Below, piece by piece: positions 35,169-45,387 of a stretch of 64,000 bases of DNA. Position 1 is the stretch's first letter, and each line of letters opens with the position of its first letter. The notes beneath the pieces are model-generated. The model was not told where the DNA came from. It ran no database searches and was given only the letters and a program-made list of their open reading frames with translations. The position numbers were made by a program, and so were the translations under genes. The DNA comes from Streptomyces sp. NBC_00554 (GTDB lineage Bacteria; Actinomycetota; Actinomycetes; Streptomycetales; Streptomycetaceae): contig NZ_CP107799.1 of the NCBI RefSeq assembly GCF_041431135.1, positions 3,534,001-3,598,000 of the forward strand, in the 5' to 3' direction.

Positions 35169-35885
35169 TCAACGGTCCAGGTGCTTGCGCAAACTCTTGT
35201 CCAGCTTGTCCGACACCCGGTCCGTCACGCGTTCGAGGATGTCCGCGATCAGCTTGCCCCGCTTGGGCTTCGCCTCGACGTTGCCCAGTACGGCGAGGCC
35301 GTCCACATAGATCACGGGTGCGTCGGGATCACCCGAATCCAGCGTGTCCACCTCGAAGTTGCCGAGCACACCGGCGCCGCTGCCCCGCAGTGACACGTTC
35401 TCCGGAACGCGGATCTCCACGTTGCCGAAGACCGAGACCGCCTTGATCACGACCTGCTGGTACTCGAAGATCGCCTCGGTGAGGTCTATCTCGATGCTGC
35501 CGAAGACCGAGTACGCGTGGATGCGGCGGCCCGCGCGCCAGCGGCCCTTGCGGACGGCGGCGCTGAAGACCGCCACCACGTGGTGATCGGCCTCCAGCGG
35601 GATGGCGCCCGCGGTGGGGCGGTTGGGAGCGATCGTGTACGCGGGGGTCGCGCGGGGCCCGTGGGCCGCGGGCAGGTCCCGTACGAACTGGTCGAGCTCG
35701 CCCACGGTCTTCGTGGCCAGCACCCCTTCCACGCGCTCGGAGTGCTCCTCGGCGGTGAGGCGCCCCTCCGCGAGGGCATCACGCAGGATGTCGGTGATCC
35801 GGTCACGGTCGGCGTCCGAGGCACGGAGCTCGGTCCGCTCCGGCGGCGCGGGGACTGTCGGGTCGGGGCGCTTCTGAAGGTCCAC
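35169..35885 (-). CDS. DUF1707 / DUF2154 (LiaF-like) protein
   Basis: A 238-residue protein. The N-terminal DUF1707 domain (LRASDADRDRITDILRDALAEGRLTAEEHSERVEGVLATKTVGELDQFVRDLP, about 20-72) is followed by a beta-rich region resembling the cell-wall-active-antibiotic-response domain (FSAAVRKGRW, YSVFGSIEIDL, SVFGNVEIRVPENV, GVLGNFEVDT). No membrane segment is visible. Role unknown, possibly envelope stress. GTG 35885 has no ribosome-binding site but TACGCT six bases upstream, fitting a leaderless transcript. Confidence 0.9.
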   Translation of the reverse strand: MDLQKRPDPTVPAPPERTELRASDADRDRITDILRDALAEGRLTAEEHSERVEGVLATKTVGELDQFVRDLPAAHGPRATPAYTIAPNRPTAGAIPLEADHHVVAVFSAAVRKGRWRAGRRIHAYSVFGSIEIDLTEAIFEYQQVVIKAVSVFGNVEIRVPENVSLRGSGAGVLGNFEVDTLDSGDPDAPVIYVDGLAVLGNVEAKPKRGKLIADILERVTDRVSDKLDKSLRKHLDR

Positions 35886-36086
35886 GGCAACAGCGTACCC
35901 AAACGCGATAGATCGCGACTACCCCTTCTCGCGAGCTGTGGAAAACCGTCCGGTCTGCCACTCGGCCATCCGTCCGGAACCCGAACTGAGCCTTACCTCA
36001 CAAGCCCGCTGTCCGTGCCAGGTTCTACGCTGGTGGACGCTGCCAATGGAGGCATGCCGCTGTCTGTCGAGTGAGGAATGGGCGAG

Positions 36087-37754
36087 ATGCCTGAGTTCGC
36101 GTACACCGATCTGCTCCCCCAGGGAGAGGACACCACTCCGTACCGGCTGGTGACCTCCGAGGGTGTTTCCACCTTCGACGCCGACGGGCGGACGTTCCTC
36201 AAGGTCGAGCCGGAGGCGCTGCGCAAGCTCGCCGAAGAGGCCATCCACGACATCCAGCACTATCTGCGGCCCGCTCACCTGGCGCAGCTGCGGCGGATCA
36301 TCGACGACCCGGAGGCGTCGAGCAACGACAAGTTCGTCGCGCTCGACCTCCTGAAGAACGCGAACATCGCGGCCGCCGGCGTCCTCCCCATGTGCCAGGA
36401 CACCGGCACGGCGATCGTCATGGGCAAGCGCGGGCAGAACGTGCTCACCGAGGGCGGCGACGAGTCGGCCCTGAGCCGCGGCATCTACGACGCGTACCTG
36501 AACCTGAACCTGCGCTACTCGCAGATGGCTCCGCTCACCATGTGGGAGGAGAAGAACACCGGCTCGAACCTCCCGGCGCAGATCGAGCTGTACGCGACGG
36601 ACGGCGGCGCGTACAAGTTCCTGTTCATGGCCAAGGGCGGCGGCTCGGCGAACAAGTCGTTCCTCTACCAGGAGACGAAGGCCGTTCTGAACGAGGCCTC
36701 CATGATGAAGTTCCTGGAGGAGAAGATCCGTTCGCTGGGCACGGCCGCGTGCCCGCCGTACCACCTGGCGATCGTGGTCGGCGGTACGAGCGCGGAGTAC
36801 GCCCTGAAGACCGCGAAGTACGCGTCCGCGCACTACCTGGACGAGATTCCGGCCGAGGGTTCCGAGCTCGGGCACGGCTTCCGGGACAAGGACCTGGAGG
36901 AGAAGGTCTTCGAGCTGACGCAGCGGATCGGGATCGGGGCGCAGTTCGGGGGCAAGTACTTCTGCCACGACGTACGCGTGGTCCGCCTCCCCCGCCACGG
37001 CGCGTCCTGCCCCGTCGCCATCGCCGTGTCCTGCTCGGCCGACCGGCAGGCGGTCGCGAAGATCACCGCCGAGGGCGTCTTCCTGGAGCAGCTGGAGACG
37101 GACCCGGCGCGCTTCCTGCCGGAGACGACCGACGAGCACCTCGACGAGGCCTCCGACGTGGTCAGGATCGACCTCAACCAGCCGATGGACGACATCCTCG
37201 CCGAGCTGACGAAGTACCCGGTGAAGACCCGGCTCTCCCTCTCCGGCCCGCTCGTCGTGGCGCGCGACATCGCGCACGCCAAGATCAAGGAGCGGCTGGA
37301 CGCGGGCGAGGAGATGCCGCAGTACCTGAAGGACCACCCGGTGTACTACGCAGGGCCCGCCAAGACCCCCGAGGGGTACGCGTCCGGTTCCTTCGGTCCG
37401 ACGACGGCCGGCCGTATGGACTCCTACGTCGAGCAGTTCCAGGCGGCGGGCGGTTCCAAGGTGATGCTCGCCAAGGGCAACCGGTCCGCGCAGGTCACCA
37501 ACGCGTGTGACGCGCACGGCGGTTTCTACCTCGGATCGATCGGCGGCCCGGCGGCCCGGCTCGCCCAGGACTGCATCAAGAAGGTCGAGGTCGTCGAGTA
37601 CGAGGAGCTCGGCATGGAGGCCGTCTGGAAGATCGAGGTGGAGGACTTCCCGGCGTTCGTCGTGGTCGACGACAAGGGCAACGACTTCTTCCAGGATCCG
37701 GCACCGGCGCCGACGTTCACGTCGATTCCGGTGCGGGGGCCGGGTCTGGTGTGA
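36087..37754 (+). CDS. Class I (iron-sulfur) fumarate hydratase
   Basis: A 555-residue class I fumarase (FumA/FumB type), fusing the alpha domain (N-terminal ~330 residues) and the beta domain (C-terminal ~200). Cluster ligands are expected in [10 protein letters not shown], in the [22 protein letters not shown] region and nearby. The beta domain reads [22 protein letters not shown] and [15 protein letters not shown]. It converts fumarate to malate in the TCA cycle. ATG 36087 has GAGGA at nine bases; ATG 36078 sits directly on that sequence. The gene is followed by a strong hairpin, and a class II fumarase lies 1.2 kb further on. Confidence 0.95.
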   Translation: MPEFAYTDLLPQGEDTTPYRLVTSEGVSTFDADGRTFLKVEPEALRKLAEEAIHDIQHYLRPAHLAQLRRIIDDPEASSNDKFVALDLLKNANIAAAGVLPMCQDTGTAIVMGKRGQNVLTEGGDESALSRGIYDAYLNLNLRYSQMAPLTMWEEKNTGSNLPAQIELYATDGGAYKFLFMAKGGGSANKSFLYQETKAVLNEASMMKFLEEKIRSLGTAACPPYHLAIVVGGTSAEYALKTAKYASAHYLDEIPAEGSELGHGFRDKDLEEKVFELTQRIGIGAQFGGKYFCHDVRVVRLPRHGASCPVAIAVSCSADRQAVAKITAEGVFLEQLETDPARFLPETTDEHLDEASDVVRIDLNQPMDDILAELTKYPVKTRLSLSGPLVVARDIAHAKIKERLDAGEEMPQYLKDHPVYYAGPAKTPEGYASGSFGPTTAGRMDSYVEQFQAAGGSKVMLAKGNRSAQVTNACDAHGGFYLGSIGGPAARLAQDCIKKVEVVEYEELGMEAVWKIEVEDFPAFVVVDDKGNDFFQDPAPAPTFTSIPVRGPGLV

Positions 37755-37764
37755 TCCTGTGACG

Positions 37765-37799
37765 GACGCCCGCCCCTGATTGGTGCAGGGGCGGGCGTC
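37765..37799. terminator. Hairpin terminator after the class I fumarase
   Basis: GACGCCCGCCCCTG (37765-37778) pairs with CAGGGGCGGGCGTC (37786-37799) around a seven-base loop and is followed by GTTTCGG. It serves the fumarase and the convergent PASTA gene. Confidence 0.85.
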
Positions 37800-37818
37800 G
37801 TTTCGGTTCAGTGCCTGA

Positions 37819-38325
37819 TCAGCCGGCGCAGATGGTGAAGCTGACCGTGTCGCCGTTGTTGACGATCTTCGGGGCGTGCGGGGACACACCGATCACCGAG
37901 CCCGGCTTGCAGCCCTTGACGGACTTCTTGGTGACGGTGCCGAGCTTCGTCTGGGTCTTCACGAGGTACGACTTGGCCCCCTCCAGGCTCCAGCCGGCGA
38001 AGTCGATCGGGATGGTCGGATCGGTGCCGTAGAGCATGGTGGTGGCGTCGCTGCCGGCGGCCGTGGGGCTCGCCGCCGGCTTCGCGTCGCCGCCCGCGAC
38101 CGAGGTGGCCAGGGCCGTCCCGCCGCCCGCCGCGATGAGAGCGGCGGCGACGGCGGCGATGCCGACGGTCCGCCTGCGCCGGGTGCGGCGCAGGATCTGG
38201 GGCGCGTCGAAGTCGGGCGACTCGGCGGAGTTGGCGTACTGGTTCATGGCGTTCATCAGTTCCTCTTCGAATGGTGAGGCGAATGGTGAACAGCCGGAAG
38301 GCCGTGCGTCGCCGTACGAGGTCAT
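37819..38325 (-). CDS. Membrane protein with one extracytoplasmic PASTA domain, coupled to an ECF sigma factor
   Basis: A 168-residue protein. The cytoplasmic N-terminus (about 1-50; FEEELMNAMNQYANSAESPDF) is followed by RRTRRRRT, one membrane segment (VGIAAVAAALIAAGGGTALATSVAGG), a short linker, and a single PASTA repeat (DFAGWSLEGAKSYL ... SVIGVSPHAPKIVNNGDTVSFTIC). PASTA domains bind peptidoglycan or beta-lactams. ATG 38325 overlaps the sigma gene stop by four bases (ATGA), so the two are translationally coupled. By position it could act as anti-sigma factor or sensor; it lacks a zinc-finger anti-sigma motif. Confidence 0.8.
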   Translation of the reverse strand: MTSYGDARPSGCSPFASPFEEELMNAMNQYANSAESPDFDAPQILRRTRRRRTVGIAAVAAALIAAGGGTALATSVAGGDAKPAASPTAAGSDATTMLYGTDPTIPIDFAGWSLEGAKSYLVKTQTKLGTVTKKSVKGCKPGSVIGVSPHAPKIVNNGDTVSFTICAG

Positions 38326-38837
38326 CGGATTCCTTCCGTGTGCTGTCGCGGCGTTGGGGCGGAGAGTGCGGGGAACTGGCTTCTGAGCTTCTCGATCCCC
38401 CGGGCGAGCTGGGAGCGCACCGTGCTCGGCGAGATGTCCAGGTCGGCCGCGATCTCGGCGTCGGAGAGGTCGTGGAAGTACCGCAGCACCACGACCGTCC
38501 GCATCCGCATGGGCAGTTGCTGCAGCGCGCGCACCAACTGGTCCCTGCTGTCGACCTGTCCGTACTCGTCGCCGGGGGCGGCCCGGTCGGGGCCGTCCGC
38601 CTGCGGAACCGTGCGGCGGAAGCGGCGCCAGCGGTCGTTGGCCAGGTTCACCATGATCCGCCGCACATAGGCGTCCGGGGCGTCCTTGGCGGAGACCGTG
38701 CGCCACTTGCGGCAGGCCCGCTCCAGGGTCTCCTGGACCAGGTCCTCGGCCGCGTCCCGGTTGCCCGTCAGGACGAGTGCGCCCCGGAACAGCGCGGCCG
38801 ACCGGGCGGCGACGAAACCGTCGAAGTCCGTCTCCAC
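38322..38837 (-). CDS. ECF RNA polymerase sigma factor (SigE-family type)
   Basis: A 171-residue ECF sigma factor. Region 2 covers about 5-75 ([41 protein letters not shown]) and region 4 covers about 110-165 ([44 protein letters not shown]). Length and motifs fit the actinobacterial SigE-like family (TIGR02983). GTG 38837 has GGGGGA a few bases upstream and removes an unsupported N-terminal extension. The downstream PASTA membrane protein is coupled to it by a four-base overlap and may sense the wall for it. Confidence 0.92.
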   Translation of the reverse strand: METDFDGFVAARSAALFRGALVLTGNRDAAEDLVQETLERACRKWRTVSAKDAPDAYVRRIMVNLANDRWRRFRRTVPQADGPDRAAPGDEYGQVDSRDQLVRALQQLPMRMRTVVVLRYFHDLSDAEIAADLDISPSTVRSQLARGIEKLRSQFPALSAPTPRQHTEGIR

Positions 38838-38982
38838 ACTCTTCCCCCTTCCTGTCACCCCTCCTCGACGCGAACACCCCTTCGTCTGCTGCACGGCCGC
38901 CGTGAGACCTGGGTCACACAAGAGCGGCACCCGGGTGGCCGAGCGCCCGGAACATCCCCACCGTCCCGATCGCTATACGGGC

Positions 38983-40368
38983 ATGAGCGAATACCGCATC
39001 GAGCACGACTCCATGGGCGAGGTACGCGTCCCGGCGGACGCCAAGTGGCGGGCCCAGACGCAGCGGGCCGTGGAGAACTTCCCGATCTCCGGCCAGCGCA
39101 TCGAGCGCGCCCACATCGAGGCGCTCGCCCGGATCAAGGGCGCCGCGGCCCGGGTGAACGCGCGTCTCGGTGTGCTCGACAAGGACATCGCCGAGGCGAT
39201 CCAGGAGGCGGCGGGCGAGGTCGCGGAGGGGCGGTGGGACGAGCACTTCCCCGTCGATGTGTTCCAGACCGGGTCCGGGACCTCGTCCAACATGAACACC
39301 AACGAGGTCATCGCCACCCTCGCCACCGAGCGGCTTGGCCGGGACGTGCACCCCAACGACCACGTCAACGCCTCCCAGTCCTCCAACGACGTCTTCCCCT
39401 CGTCCATCCACATCGCGGCCACCGCCGCCGTCACCCGCGACCTGATCCCCGCCCTGGAGCATCTGACGGCGGCCCTGGAGCGCAAGTCCGAGGAGTTCGC
39501 CGACGTCGTGAAGTCGGGGCGGACGCACCTCATGGACGCCACGCCCGTCACGCTGGGCCAGGAGTTCGGCGGGTACGCCGCCCAGGTGCGGTACGGCGTC
39601 GAGCGGCTGAACGCCTCCCTCCCCCGGCTCGCCGAGCTGCCGCTGGGCGGCACCGCCGTCGGCACCGGCATCAACACACCCCCCGGTTTCTCCGCCGCCG
39701 TCATCGAGGAGGTCGCCCGCACCACCGGGCTGCCGCTGACCGAGGCGCGCGACCACTTCGAGGCGCAGGGCGCGCGGGACGGGATCGTCGAGACCAGCGG
39801 GCAGCTTCGGACCATCGCCGTGGGCCTCACGAAGATCGCCAACGACCTGCGGTGGATGGCCTCGGGGCCGCGCACGGGCCTCTCCGAGATCAGCCTCCCC
39901 GACCTCCAGCCCGGCTCCTCGATCATGCCCGGCAAGGTCAACCCGGTGATCCCGGAGGCCGTGCTGATGGTCGCCGCACAGGTCGTCGGGAACGACGCGA
40001 CCGTGGCGACGGCGGGCGCGGCGGGCAACTTCGAGCTCAACGTCATGCTCCCGGTGATCGCCAGGAACGTACTGGAGTCGATCCGGCTGCTCACCAACGT
40101 GTCACGGCTGCTCGCCGACCGGACCGTCGACGGGATCGTCGCGCACCGCGAACGGGCCCGGGAGTACGCCGAGTCGTCACCGTCCGTCGTCACGCCGCTG
40201 AACAAGTACATCGGGTACGAGGAGGCCGCCAAGGTCGCCAAGAAGGCGCTCGCGGAACGGAAGACGATTCGCCAGGTCGTCCTGGAGTCGGGGTACGTGG
40301 AGCGGGGCGATCTGACGGTCGAGCAGCTGGACCAGGCCTTGGATGTCCTGCGGATGACGCGTCCGTAA
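38983..40368 (+). CDS. fumC: Class II fumarate hydratase
   Basis: A 461-residue class II fumarase of the fumarase/aspartase superfamily. Motifs include [40 protein letters not shown] and the signature [11 protein letters not shown] (about 318-328). It is oxygen-stable and iron-independent, unlike the class I enzyme upstream. No Shine-Dalgarno precedes ATG 38983; TATACG lies close upstream. It diverges from the sigma factor gene, 145 nt between starts. Confidence 0.96.
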   Translation: MSEYRIEHDSMGEVRVPADAKWRAQTQRAVENFPISGQRIERAHIEALARIKGAAARVNARLGVLDKDIAEAIQEAAGEVAEGRWDEHFPVDVFQTGSGTSSNMNTNEVIATLATERLGRDVHPNDHVNASQSSNDVFPSSIHIAATAAVTRDLIPALEHLTAALERKSEEFADVVKSGRTHLMDATPVTLGQEFGGYAAQVRYGVERLNASLPRLAELPLGGTAVGTGINTPPGFSAAVIEEVARTTGLPLTEARDHFEAQGARDGIVETSGQLRTIAVGLTKIANDLRWMASGPRTGLSEISLPDLQPGSSIMPGKVNPVIPEAVLMVAAQVVGNDATVATAGAAGNFELNVMLPVIARNVLESIRLLTNVSRLLADRTVDGIVAHRERAREYAESSPSVVTPLNKYIGYEEAAKVAKKALAERKTIRQVVLESGYVERGDLTVEQLDQALDVLRMTRP

Positions 40369-40483
40369 CGGCGCAGAGCCTCCGAAAAACGCCTGATGAC
40401 ACCTCCGTTACGTCATGTGCCGGTTGGGGAGAACCGTGACGCTCGCCGCAGCGTCGTATGCCCTGGGCACCTAATATCTGGTC

Positions 40484-41176
40484 ATGACAGACGGTGGAGC
40501 GGTGAGAGAAGTGGAAGCGGGCGGTTCGACGGCGCACTGGGCCCCCGGGAGTCAGATCCTGTGGCGGTACCGGGAGAACGCCGGCGCGCGCTTCCACATC
40601 TGCCGCCCGGTGACCGTCGTACAGGACGACGCCGAGCTTCTCGCGGTGTGGATGGCGCCCGGCACGGAGTGCGTGCGGCCGGTGCTCGCCGACGGCACGC
40701 CCCTGCACGGAGAACCGCTCGAGTCCCGCTACACGAAGCCGCGTACCGTGCGCCTTGACCGCTGGTTCGGCACGGGGGTGCTCAAGCTGGCGCGGCCCGG
40801 CGATCCCTGGTCCGTGTGGCTTTTCTGGGAGCCGGGGTGGCGTTTCAAGAACTGGTACGTGAACCTTGAGGCTCCGCTTGCCCGTTGGGAGGGCGGAGTC
40901 GACTCCGAGGATCACTTCCTGGACATCTCCGTCCACCCGGACCGGAGTTGGCGCTGGCTGGACGAGGACGAGTTCGCGCAGGCTCAGCGGGCCGGTCTCA
41001 TGGACGCTCAACTGGCGGCAAAGGTAAGGGAAGCGGGGTGGTCGGCGGTGGACGTGATCCGTGCCTGGGGCGCGCCGTTCCGGGACGGCTGGCCGCGCTG
41101 GCGCCCGGATCCGGCATGGCCGGTTCCCGCCCTCCCCGATGACTGGGACCGTACGCCCGCGCATGTGTCCTCATGA
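40484..41176 (+). CDS. DUF402 domain protein (FomD-like)
   Basis: A 230-residue soluble protein. The DUF402 core lies at about 110-200: WFWEP-like WLFWEPGWRFKNWYVNLEAPL, then DHFLDISVHPDRSWRWLDEDEF and AQRAGLMDAQLAAKVRE. Family members include hydrolases of nucleoside diphosphates or CMP-linked phosphonates (FomD, Ntdp). The acidic residues that bind metal in that family appear present (D-x-x-D/E in ISVHPD...LDEDE). Leaderless start: TAATAT six bases upstream of ATG 40484. Confidence 0.85.
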   Translation: MTDGGAVREVEAGGSTAHWAPGSQILWRYRENAGARFHICRPVTVVQDDAELLAVWMAPGTECVRPVLADGTPLHGEPLESRYTKPRTVRLDRWFGTGVLKLARPGDPWSVWLFWEPGWRFKNWYVNLEAPLARWEGGVDSEDHFLDISVHPDRSWRWLDEDEFAQAQRAGLMDAQLAAKVREAGWSAVDVIRAWGAPFRDGWPRWRPDPAWPVPALPDDWDRTPAHVSS

Positions 41177-41295
41177 GACCCTTGATGCGCCCCCGTGGTA
41201 CAACCGTAGGATCGTCTTCCGCAAGGGCGCACGGCAGCAACAACTCCCGCAGTATGGGGCGGGCTTGACCATACGTCACCGAGGGGCGGCAGGAC

Positions 41296-41550
41296 GTGAG
41301 CGAGGGGTACGAGGGCCACGGCGGTACGGCCTGCAGACGGCCGTACGGGCCGCACCGGCCGGACCGGGGCACGACGGCGTTCGGGCCGGCGACGGGCGGA
41401 GCCGCAACGGCGCTCCGGCCGGTAACGGACCGGCCCGGTCCTGACGAAGCGCAGATTCCGTTCCTGGGGCACACATTCCGGGTATCGGGGCTGCGGGACG
41501 AACTGCGCGCAGGGCGTGCAGCCCCGGACGGATGGATTCGACACGCGTGA
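41296..41550 (+). CDS. Small protein upstream of and overlapping the PP2C gene
   Basis: An 84-residue frame from GTG 41296 (MSEGYEGHGGTACRRPYG...), with third positions largely G or C throughout. Its TGA at 41548-41550 overlaps a GTG (41547) that is in frame with the PP2C gene, a typical GTGA coupling. GGGGCGGCAGGA lies upstream of the start. The C-terminal half (AQIPFLGHTFRVSGLRDELRAGRAAPDGWIRHA) looks foldable; no family recognised. It could instead be chance in the PP2C leader. Confidence 0.5.
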   Translation: MSEGYEGHGGTACRRPYGPHRPDRGTTAFGPATGGAATALRPVTDRPGPDEAQIPFLGHTFRVSGLRDELRAGRAAPDGWIRHA

Positions 41551-43691
41551 CGGAGCACCCCACCTCGCACGAGCGCCGCAAGCCCGGCGCCGGCCGGTCA
41601 CCCGCCCCCGCGGACCCCCGCGGGGGGCTCCTGCGTACCCCGGAGCAGCCGTTGCAGACCCCGGGAGCCGGCGGGTTACCGGTACAGGCACGCGCGGGAG
41701 ACGCCCCGAGCGGATCCGGTACGACCGTGCCCTGCGGCAAGAACGGCCCGTCCGGCGGCCAGGCGTCCGCCGGCACCGACGCGCCGTCGTCGGCCTCCCC
41801 GGGCCCCGGCCCGGGTCCCGAGCACTCCCAGCCCTCGGCCACCGAGTCCGATCCGCACCGTCCGCGCCCCGCTCCCGAGAGCATCCCGGTCCAGCAGGGC
41901 CCCGATCAGGAGCGGTCCTCGGGTGATTCCGGCAGCAAGGAGCGACGCACCGGACAGGGGCTGCCGCCGGGTGGCCCGATGCCGATGCGGCGGGACGGTG
42001 ACCGGCTGCGCTTCGTGGGCGCCGCGACCCGGCGGATCGCCCGCGGCATCGACCTCGACGAGATCGTGATGGGTCTGTGCCGGGCGACCGTGCCGACCTT
42101 CTCGGACGCGATCCTGGTCTATCTGCGCGACCCGCTGCCCGTCGGCGACGAGCGGCCCACCGGGCCCCTCGTGCTGCGGCTGCGGCGCACCGACCGGATC
42201 CCCCCGGAGCGGGACACCGAGAACGGCTTCTCGCCCGCGCTCCAGCCGCCGGAGCCCGTCGAACTGCTGCAGCCGGTCAGCGCCGAGCTGTGCGAGGTGC
42301 GCCCCGGCGGCGCCCTCGCCGAGGTGCTGCGCGGTGTACGGCCCGTCTTCGCGGACGCGCCCGCGGCCCGGGCCGCGCTGCCCGAGCTGCTCGGCGACGA
42401 GCTGGTCGTGCCGTGCGGGCAGCGCGGGATCCTGGCCCCGCTGCGCGGCCGCCGCCGGGTGATCGGCGCGGCGCTGTTCCTGCGCCGTCCGGAGCGGCTC
42501 GCCTTCGAGGCCGACGATCTGCTGGTCGCCGCGCAGCTCGCCACGCACACCGCGCTCGGCATCGACAAGGCGGTGCTGTACGGGCGTGAGGCGTACATCG
42601 CCGACGAGCTGCAGCGCACGATGCTGCCCGAGACGCTGCCGCGGCCCACGGGTGTGCGGCTGGCGTCCCGCTATCTTCCGGCCGCCGAGACCGCGCGGGT
42701 CGGCGGCGACTGGTACGACGCGATCCCGCTGCCGGGCAGCCGCGTCGCGCTCGTCGTCGGTGACGTCATGGGCCACTCCATGACCTCGGCCGCCATCATG
42801 GGCCAGCTGCGGACCACCGCACAGACCCTCGCCGGGCTCGATCTGCCGCCGCAGGAGGTGCTGCACCACCTCGACGAGCAGGCGCAGCGCCTGGGCACCG
42901 ACCGGATGGCGACCTGCCTGTACGCGGTCTACGACCCGGTCTCGCACCGGATCACCATCGCCAACGCGGGCCATCCGCCGCCGGTCCTGCTGCACCTGGG
43001 CGGGCGGGCCGAGGTGCTGCGGGTGCCGCCGGGCGCCCCGATCGGTGTGGGCGGGGTGGACTTCGAGGCGGTCGAGCTGGACGCGCCCGCCGGGGCGACG
43101 CTGCTGCTGTACACCGACGGCCTGGTCGAGTCGCGCCTCAGGGACGTATGGACCGGGATAGAGCAGCTGCGGGAGCGGCTCGCCGCGACCGCGCAGCTGA
43201 CCGGGCCCGACCATCCGCCGCCGCTGGAAGCGCTCTGCGACGACGTGCTCGACATGCTCGGTCCGGGCGACCGGGACGACGACATCGCGCTGCTCGCCGC
43301 CCGCTTCGACGGGATCGCGCCGAGCGATGTCGCGTACTGGTACCTGGAGCCGGAGGACGCGGCCCCGGGGCGGGCCCGCAAGCTCGCCCGGCGGGCGCTG
43401 TCCCGGTGGGGTCTGGAGGACATGACCGACTCCGTGGAGCTGCTCGTCAGCGAGGTCGTGACCAATGCCGTGCGCTATGCGACGCGGCCGGTGACGCTGC
43501 GGCTGCTGCGTACGGACGTACTGCGCTGCGAGGTGGGCGACGACGTGCCGCAGCTGCCGCGGCTGCGGCAGGCGCGCGCCACGGACGAGGACGGACGCGG
43601 GCTCTACCTGGTCAACAAACTGGCCAGACGGTGGGGCGCCACCCGGCTGAGCACCGGAAAGGTCGTCTGGTTCGAGCTGAACCGGAGCTGA
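41532..43691 (+). CDS. GAF-PP2C-ATPase switch protein (SpoIIE-type phosphatase)
   Basis: A 719-residue relative of the protein at 318-2957. The N-terminal ~140 residues are Pro/Ser/Gly-rich and disordered, followed by a GAF-like sensor (about 155-360), a PP2C SpoIIE domain (about 370-595; GGDWYDA, VVGDVMGHS, LLYTDGLVESR, RDDDIALLAARF) and a HATPase_c domain (about 610-717; LLVSEVVTNAVRYA, DEDGRGLYLVNKLARRWG). It probably controls an anti-anti-sigma partner. ATG 41532 lies inside the small upstream gene; GTG 41547, coupled to that gene's stop, is an equally good start. Confidence 0.88.
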   Translation: MDSTRVTEHPTSHERRKPGAGRSPAPADPRGGLLRTPEQPLQTPGAGGLPVQARAGDAPSGSGTTVPCGKNGPSGGQASAGTDAPSSASPGPGPGPEHSQPSATESDPHRPRPAPESIPVQQGPDQERSSGDSGSKERRTGQGLPPGGPMPMRRDGDRLRFVGAATRRIARGIDLDEIVMGLCRATVPTFSDAILVYLRDPLPVGDERPTGPLVLRLRRTDRIPPERDTENGFSPALQPPEPVELLQPVSAELCEVRPGGALAEVLRGVRPVFADAPAARAALPELLGDELVVPCGQRGILAPLRGRRRVIGAALFLRRPERLAFEADDLLVAAQLATHTALGIDKAVLYGREAYIADELQRTMLPETLPRPTGVRLASRYLPAAETARVGGDWYDAIPLPGSRVALVVGDVMGHSMTSAAIMGQLRTTAQTLAGLDLPPQEVLHHLDEQAQRLGTDRMATCLYAVYDPVSHRITIANAGHPPPVLLHLGGRAEVLRVPPGAPIGVGGVDFEAVELDAPAGATLLLYTDGLVESRLRDVWTGIEQLRERLAATAQLTGPDHPPPLEALCDDVLDMLGPGDRDDDIALLAARFDGIAPSDVAYWYLEPEDAAPGRARKLARRALSRWGLEDMTDSVELLVSEVVTNAVRYATRPVTLRLLRTDVLRCEVGDDVPQLPRLRQARATDEDGRGLYLVNKLARRWGATRLSTGKVVWFELNRS

Positions 43692-43862
43692 GGGGTACCC
43701 GCGCGGGATCCCCTCAGCGGCCGGCCGGAACCGAAAGCAGCCAGTCGGACCCGGACTGGGATTGGACCCCGTCCAAATGTTGCCGACATCCCGTCGGCGG
43801 AGTTGACTGCTGGGGTGGACGAAGCGACCTGACGACCCTCTTTCTTTGACGGGAGGACGCTC

Positions 43863-45326
43863 GTGACGCAGGCACCCCAGAAGGTTCCGTACACCACGAA
43901 CAACGCAGGAATTCCGGTGGAGAGCGACGAACACTCGCTCACCGTCGGTCCCGACGGTCCGATCCTGCTCCAGGACCACTACCTCATCGAGAAGATGGCC
44001 CAGTTCAACCGGGAGCGGGTTCCCGAGCGGGTGGTGCACGCCAAGGGCAGTGGCGCGTACGGATTCTTCGAAGTGACCAATGACATCAGCCAGTTCACCA
44101 AGGCCGACCTCTTCCAGCCGGGCAGGCGCACCGACATGCTGGCCCGGTTCTCCACCGTGGCCGGTGAGCAGGGCTCGCCCGACACCTGGCGCGACCCTCG
44201 CGGCTTCGCGCTCAAGTTCTATACGGAACACGGCAATTACGACCTCGTGGGCAACAACACCCCGGTCTTCTTCGTCCGTGACACGATCAAGTTCCAGGAC
44301 TTCATCCGCTCGCAGAAACGTCACCCGGCCACCGGGCTGCGCAGCAACGACATGCAGTGGGACTTCTGGACCCTGTCCCCCGAGTCGGCACACCAGGTGA
44401 CCTGGCTGATGGGCGACCGGGGCATCCCGAAGACGTACCGCCACATGAACGGCTACAGCTCCCACACCTATATGTGGATCAACGGTGCCGGTGAGCGGTT
44501 CTGGGTGAAGTACCACTTCAAGACCGACCAGGGCATCGACTTCCTCACCCAGGCCGAGGCCGACGAGCTGGCCGGTAAGGACGGGGACCTGCACCGCCGG
44601 GACCTGTACGAGTCGATCGAGTCCGGCAACGCGCCGAGCTGGAGCCTGAAGGTCCAGATCATGCCGTTCGAGGACGCCGCGGACTACCGCTTCAACCCCT
44701 TCGACCTGACCAAGGTCTGGCCGCACGGGGACTACCCGCTGATCGACGTCGGCCGGATGACCCTCGACAAGAACCCCGAGGACTACTTCGTCCACATCGA
44801 GCAGGCCGCCTTCGAGCCCTCGAACCTGGTGCCCGGCATCGGCCCCTCGCCGGACAAGATGCTGCTCGGCCGGCTGTTCTCGTACCCGGACACCCACCGG
44901 TACCGGATCGGCCCCAACTATGCCCAGCTGCCGCCCAACCGGCCGCGCTCCGCGCTCAACTCGTACGCCAAGGACGGCCCGATGCGCTACGAGCCGTCGA
45001 ACGCCGCCCGCCCGTACGCGCCCAACTCCTACGGCGGACCCGCGGCCGACTACGGGAGCTTCGGTGACCCCGCGAGCTGGCAGACCGCCGGCGAGCTGGT
45101 GCGCGAGGCGACCAAGCTGCACCGCGAGGACGACGACTGGGGCCAGGCGGGCACGATGGTCCGCCAGGTCCTTGACGACGCGGCCCGCGACCGGCTGGTG
45201 TCCAACGTCAGCGGTCATCTGCAGGCCGGCGTGTCGGGCCCGGTCCTCGACCGCGCGCTCCAGTACTGGCGCAACATCGACAAGGAGATCGGCGACCGGA
45301 TCGCCAACGAGGTCAACGGAGGCTGA
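43863..45326 (+). CDS. Monofunctional haem catalase
   Basis: A 487-residue clade-3-type small-subunit catalase that converts hydrogen peroxide to water and oxygen. The distal His59 is in [12 protein letters not shown], Asn131 or Asn132 in [17 protein letters not shown], and the haem-ligating Tyr341 in [15 protein letters not shown] 43863 has GGGAGGA at six bases. Catalases in streptomycetes often have a Fur-like regulator beside them; none is seen here. It is flanked by the PP2C switch protein and a convergent PBP, with a long hairpin terminator between. Confidence 0.96.
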   Translation: MTQAPQKVPYTTNNAGIPVESDEHSLTVGPDGPILLQDHYLIEKMAQFNRERVPERVVHAKGSGAYGFFEVTNDISQFTKADLFQPGRRTDMLARFSTVAGEQGSPDTWRDPRGFALKFYTEHGNYDLVGNNTPVFFVRDTIKFQDFIRSQKRHPATGLRSNDMQWDFWTLSPESAHQVTWLMGDRGIPKTYRHMNGYSSHTYMWINGAGERFWVKYHFKTDQGIDFLTQAEADELAGKDGDLHRRDLYESIESGNAPSWSLKVQIMPFEDAADYRFNPFDLTKVWPHGDYPLIDVGRMTLDKNPEDYFVHIEQAAFEPSNLVPGIGPSPDKMLLGRLFSYPDTHRYRIGPNYAQLPPNRPRSALNSYAKDGPMRYEPSNAARPYAPNSYGGPAADYGSFGDPASWQTAGELVREATKLHREDDDWGQAGTMVRQVLDDAARDRLVSNVSGHLQAGVSGPVLDRALQYWRNIDKEIGDRIANEVNGG

Positions 45327-45338
45327 GTACGCGGTACG

Positions 45339-45382
45339 CGAGAGGGGGGCGCCCGGTGGTTCACCGGGCGCCCCCCCTCTCG
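45339..45382. terminator. Long bidirectional hairpin terminator
   Basis: CGAGAGGGGGGCGCCCGGTG pairs with CACCGGGCGCCCCCCCTCTCG around a three-base loop, with one extra C in the right arm. It lies between the stops of catalase and the PBP gene, serving both. Confidence 0.88.
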
Positions 45383-45387
45383 TCCAC

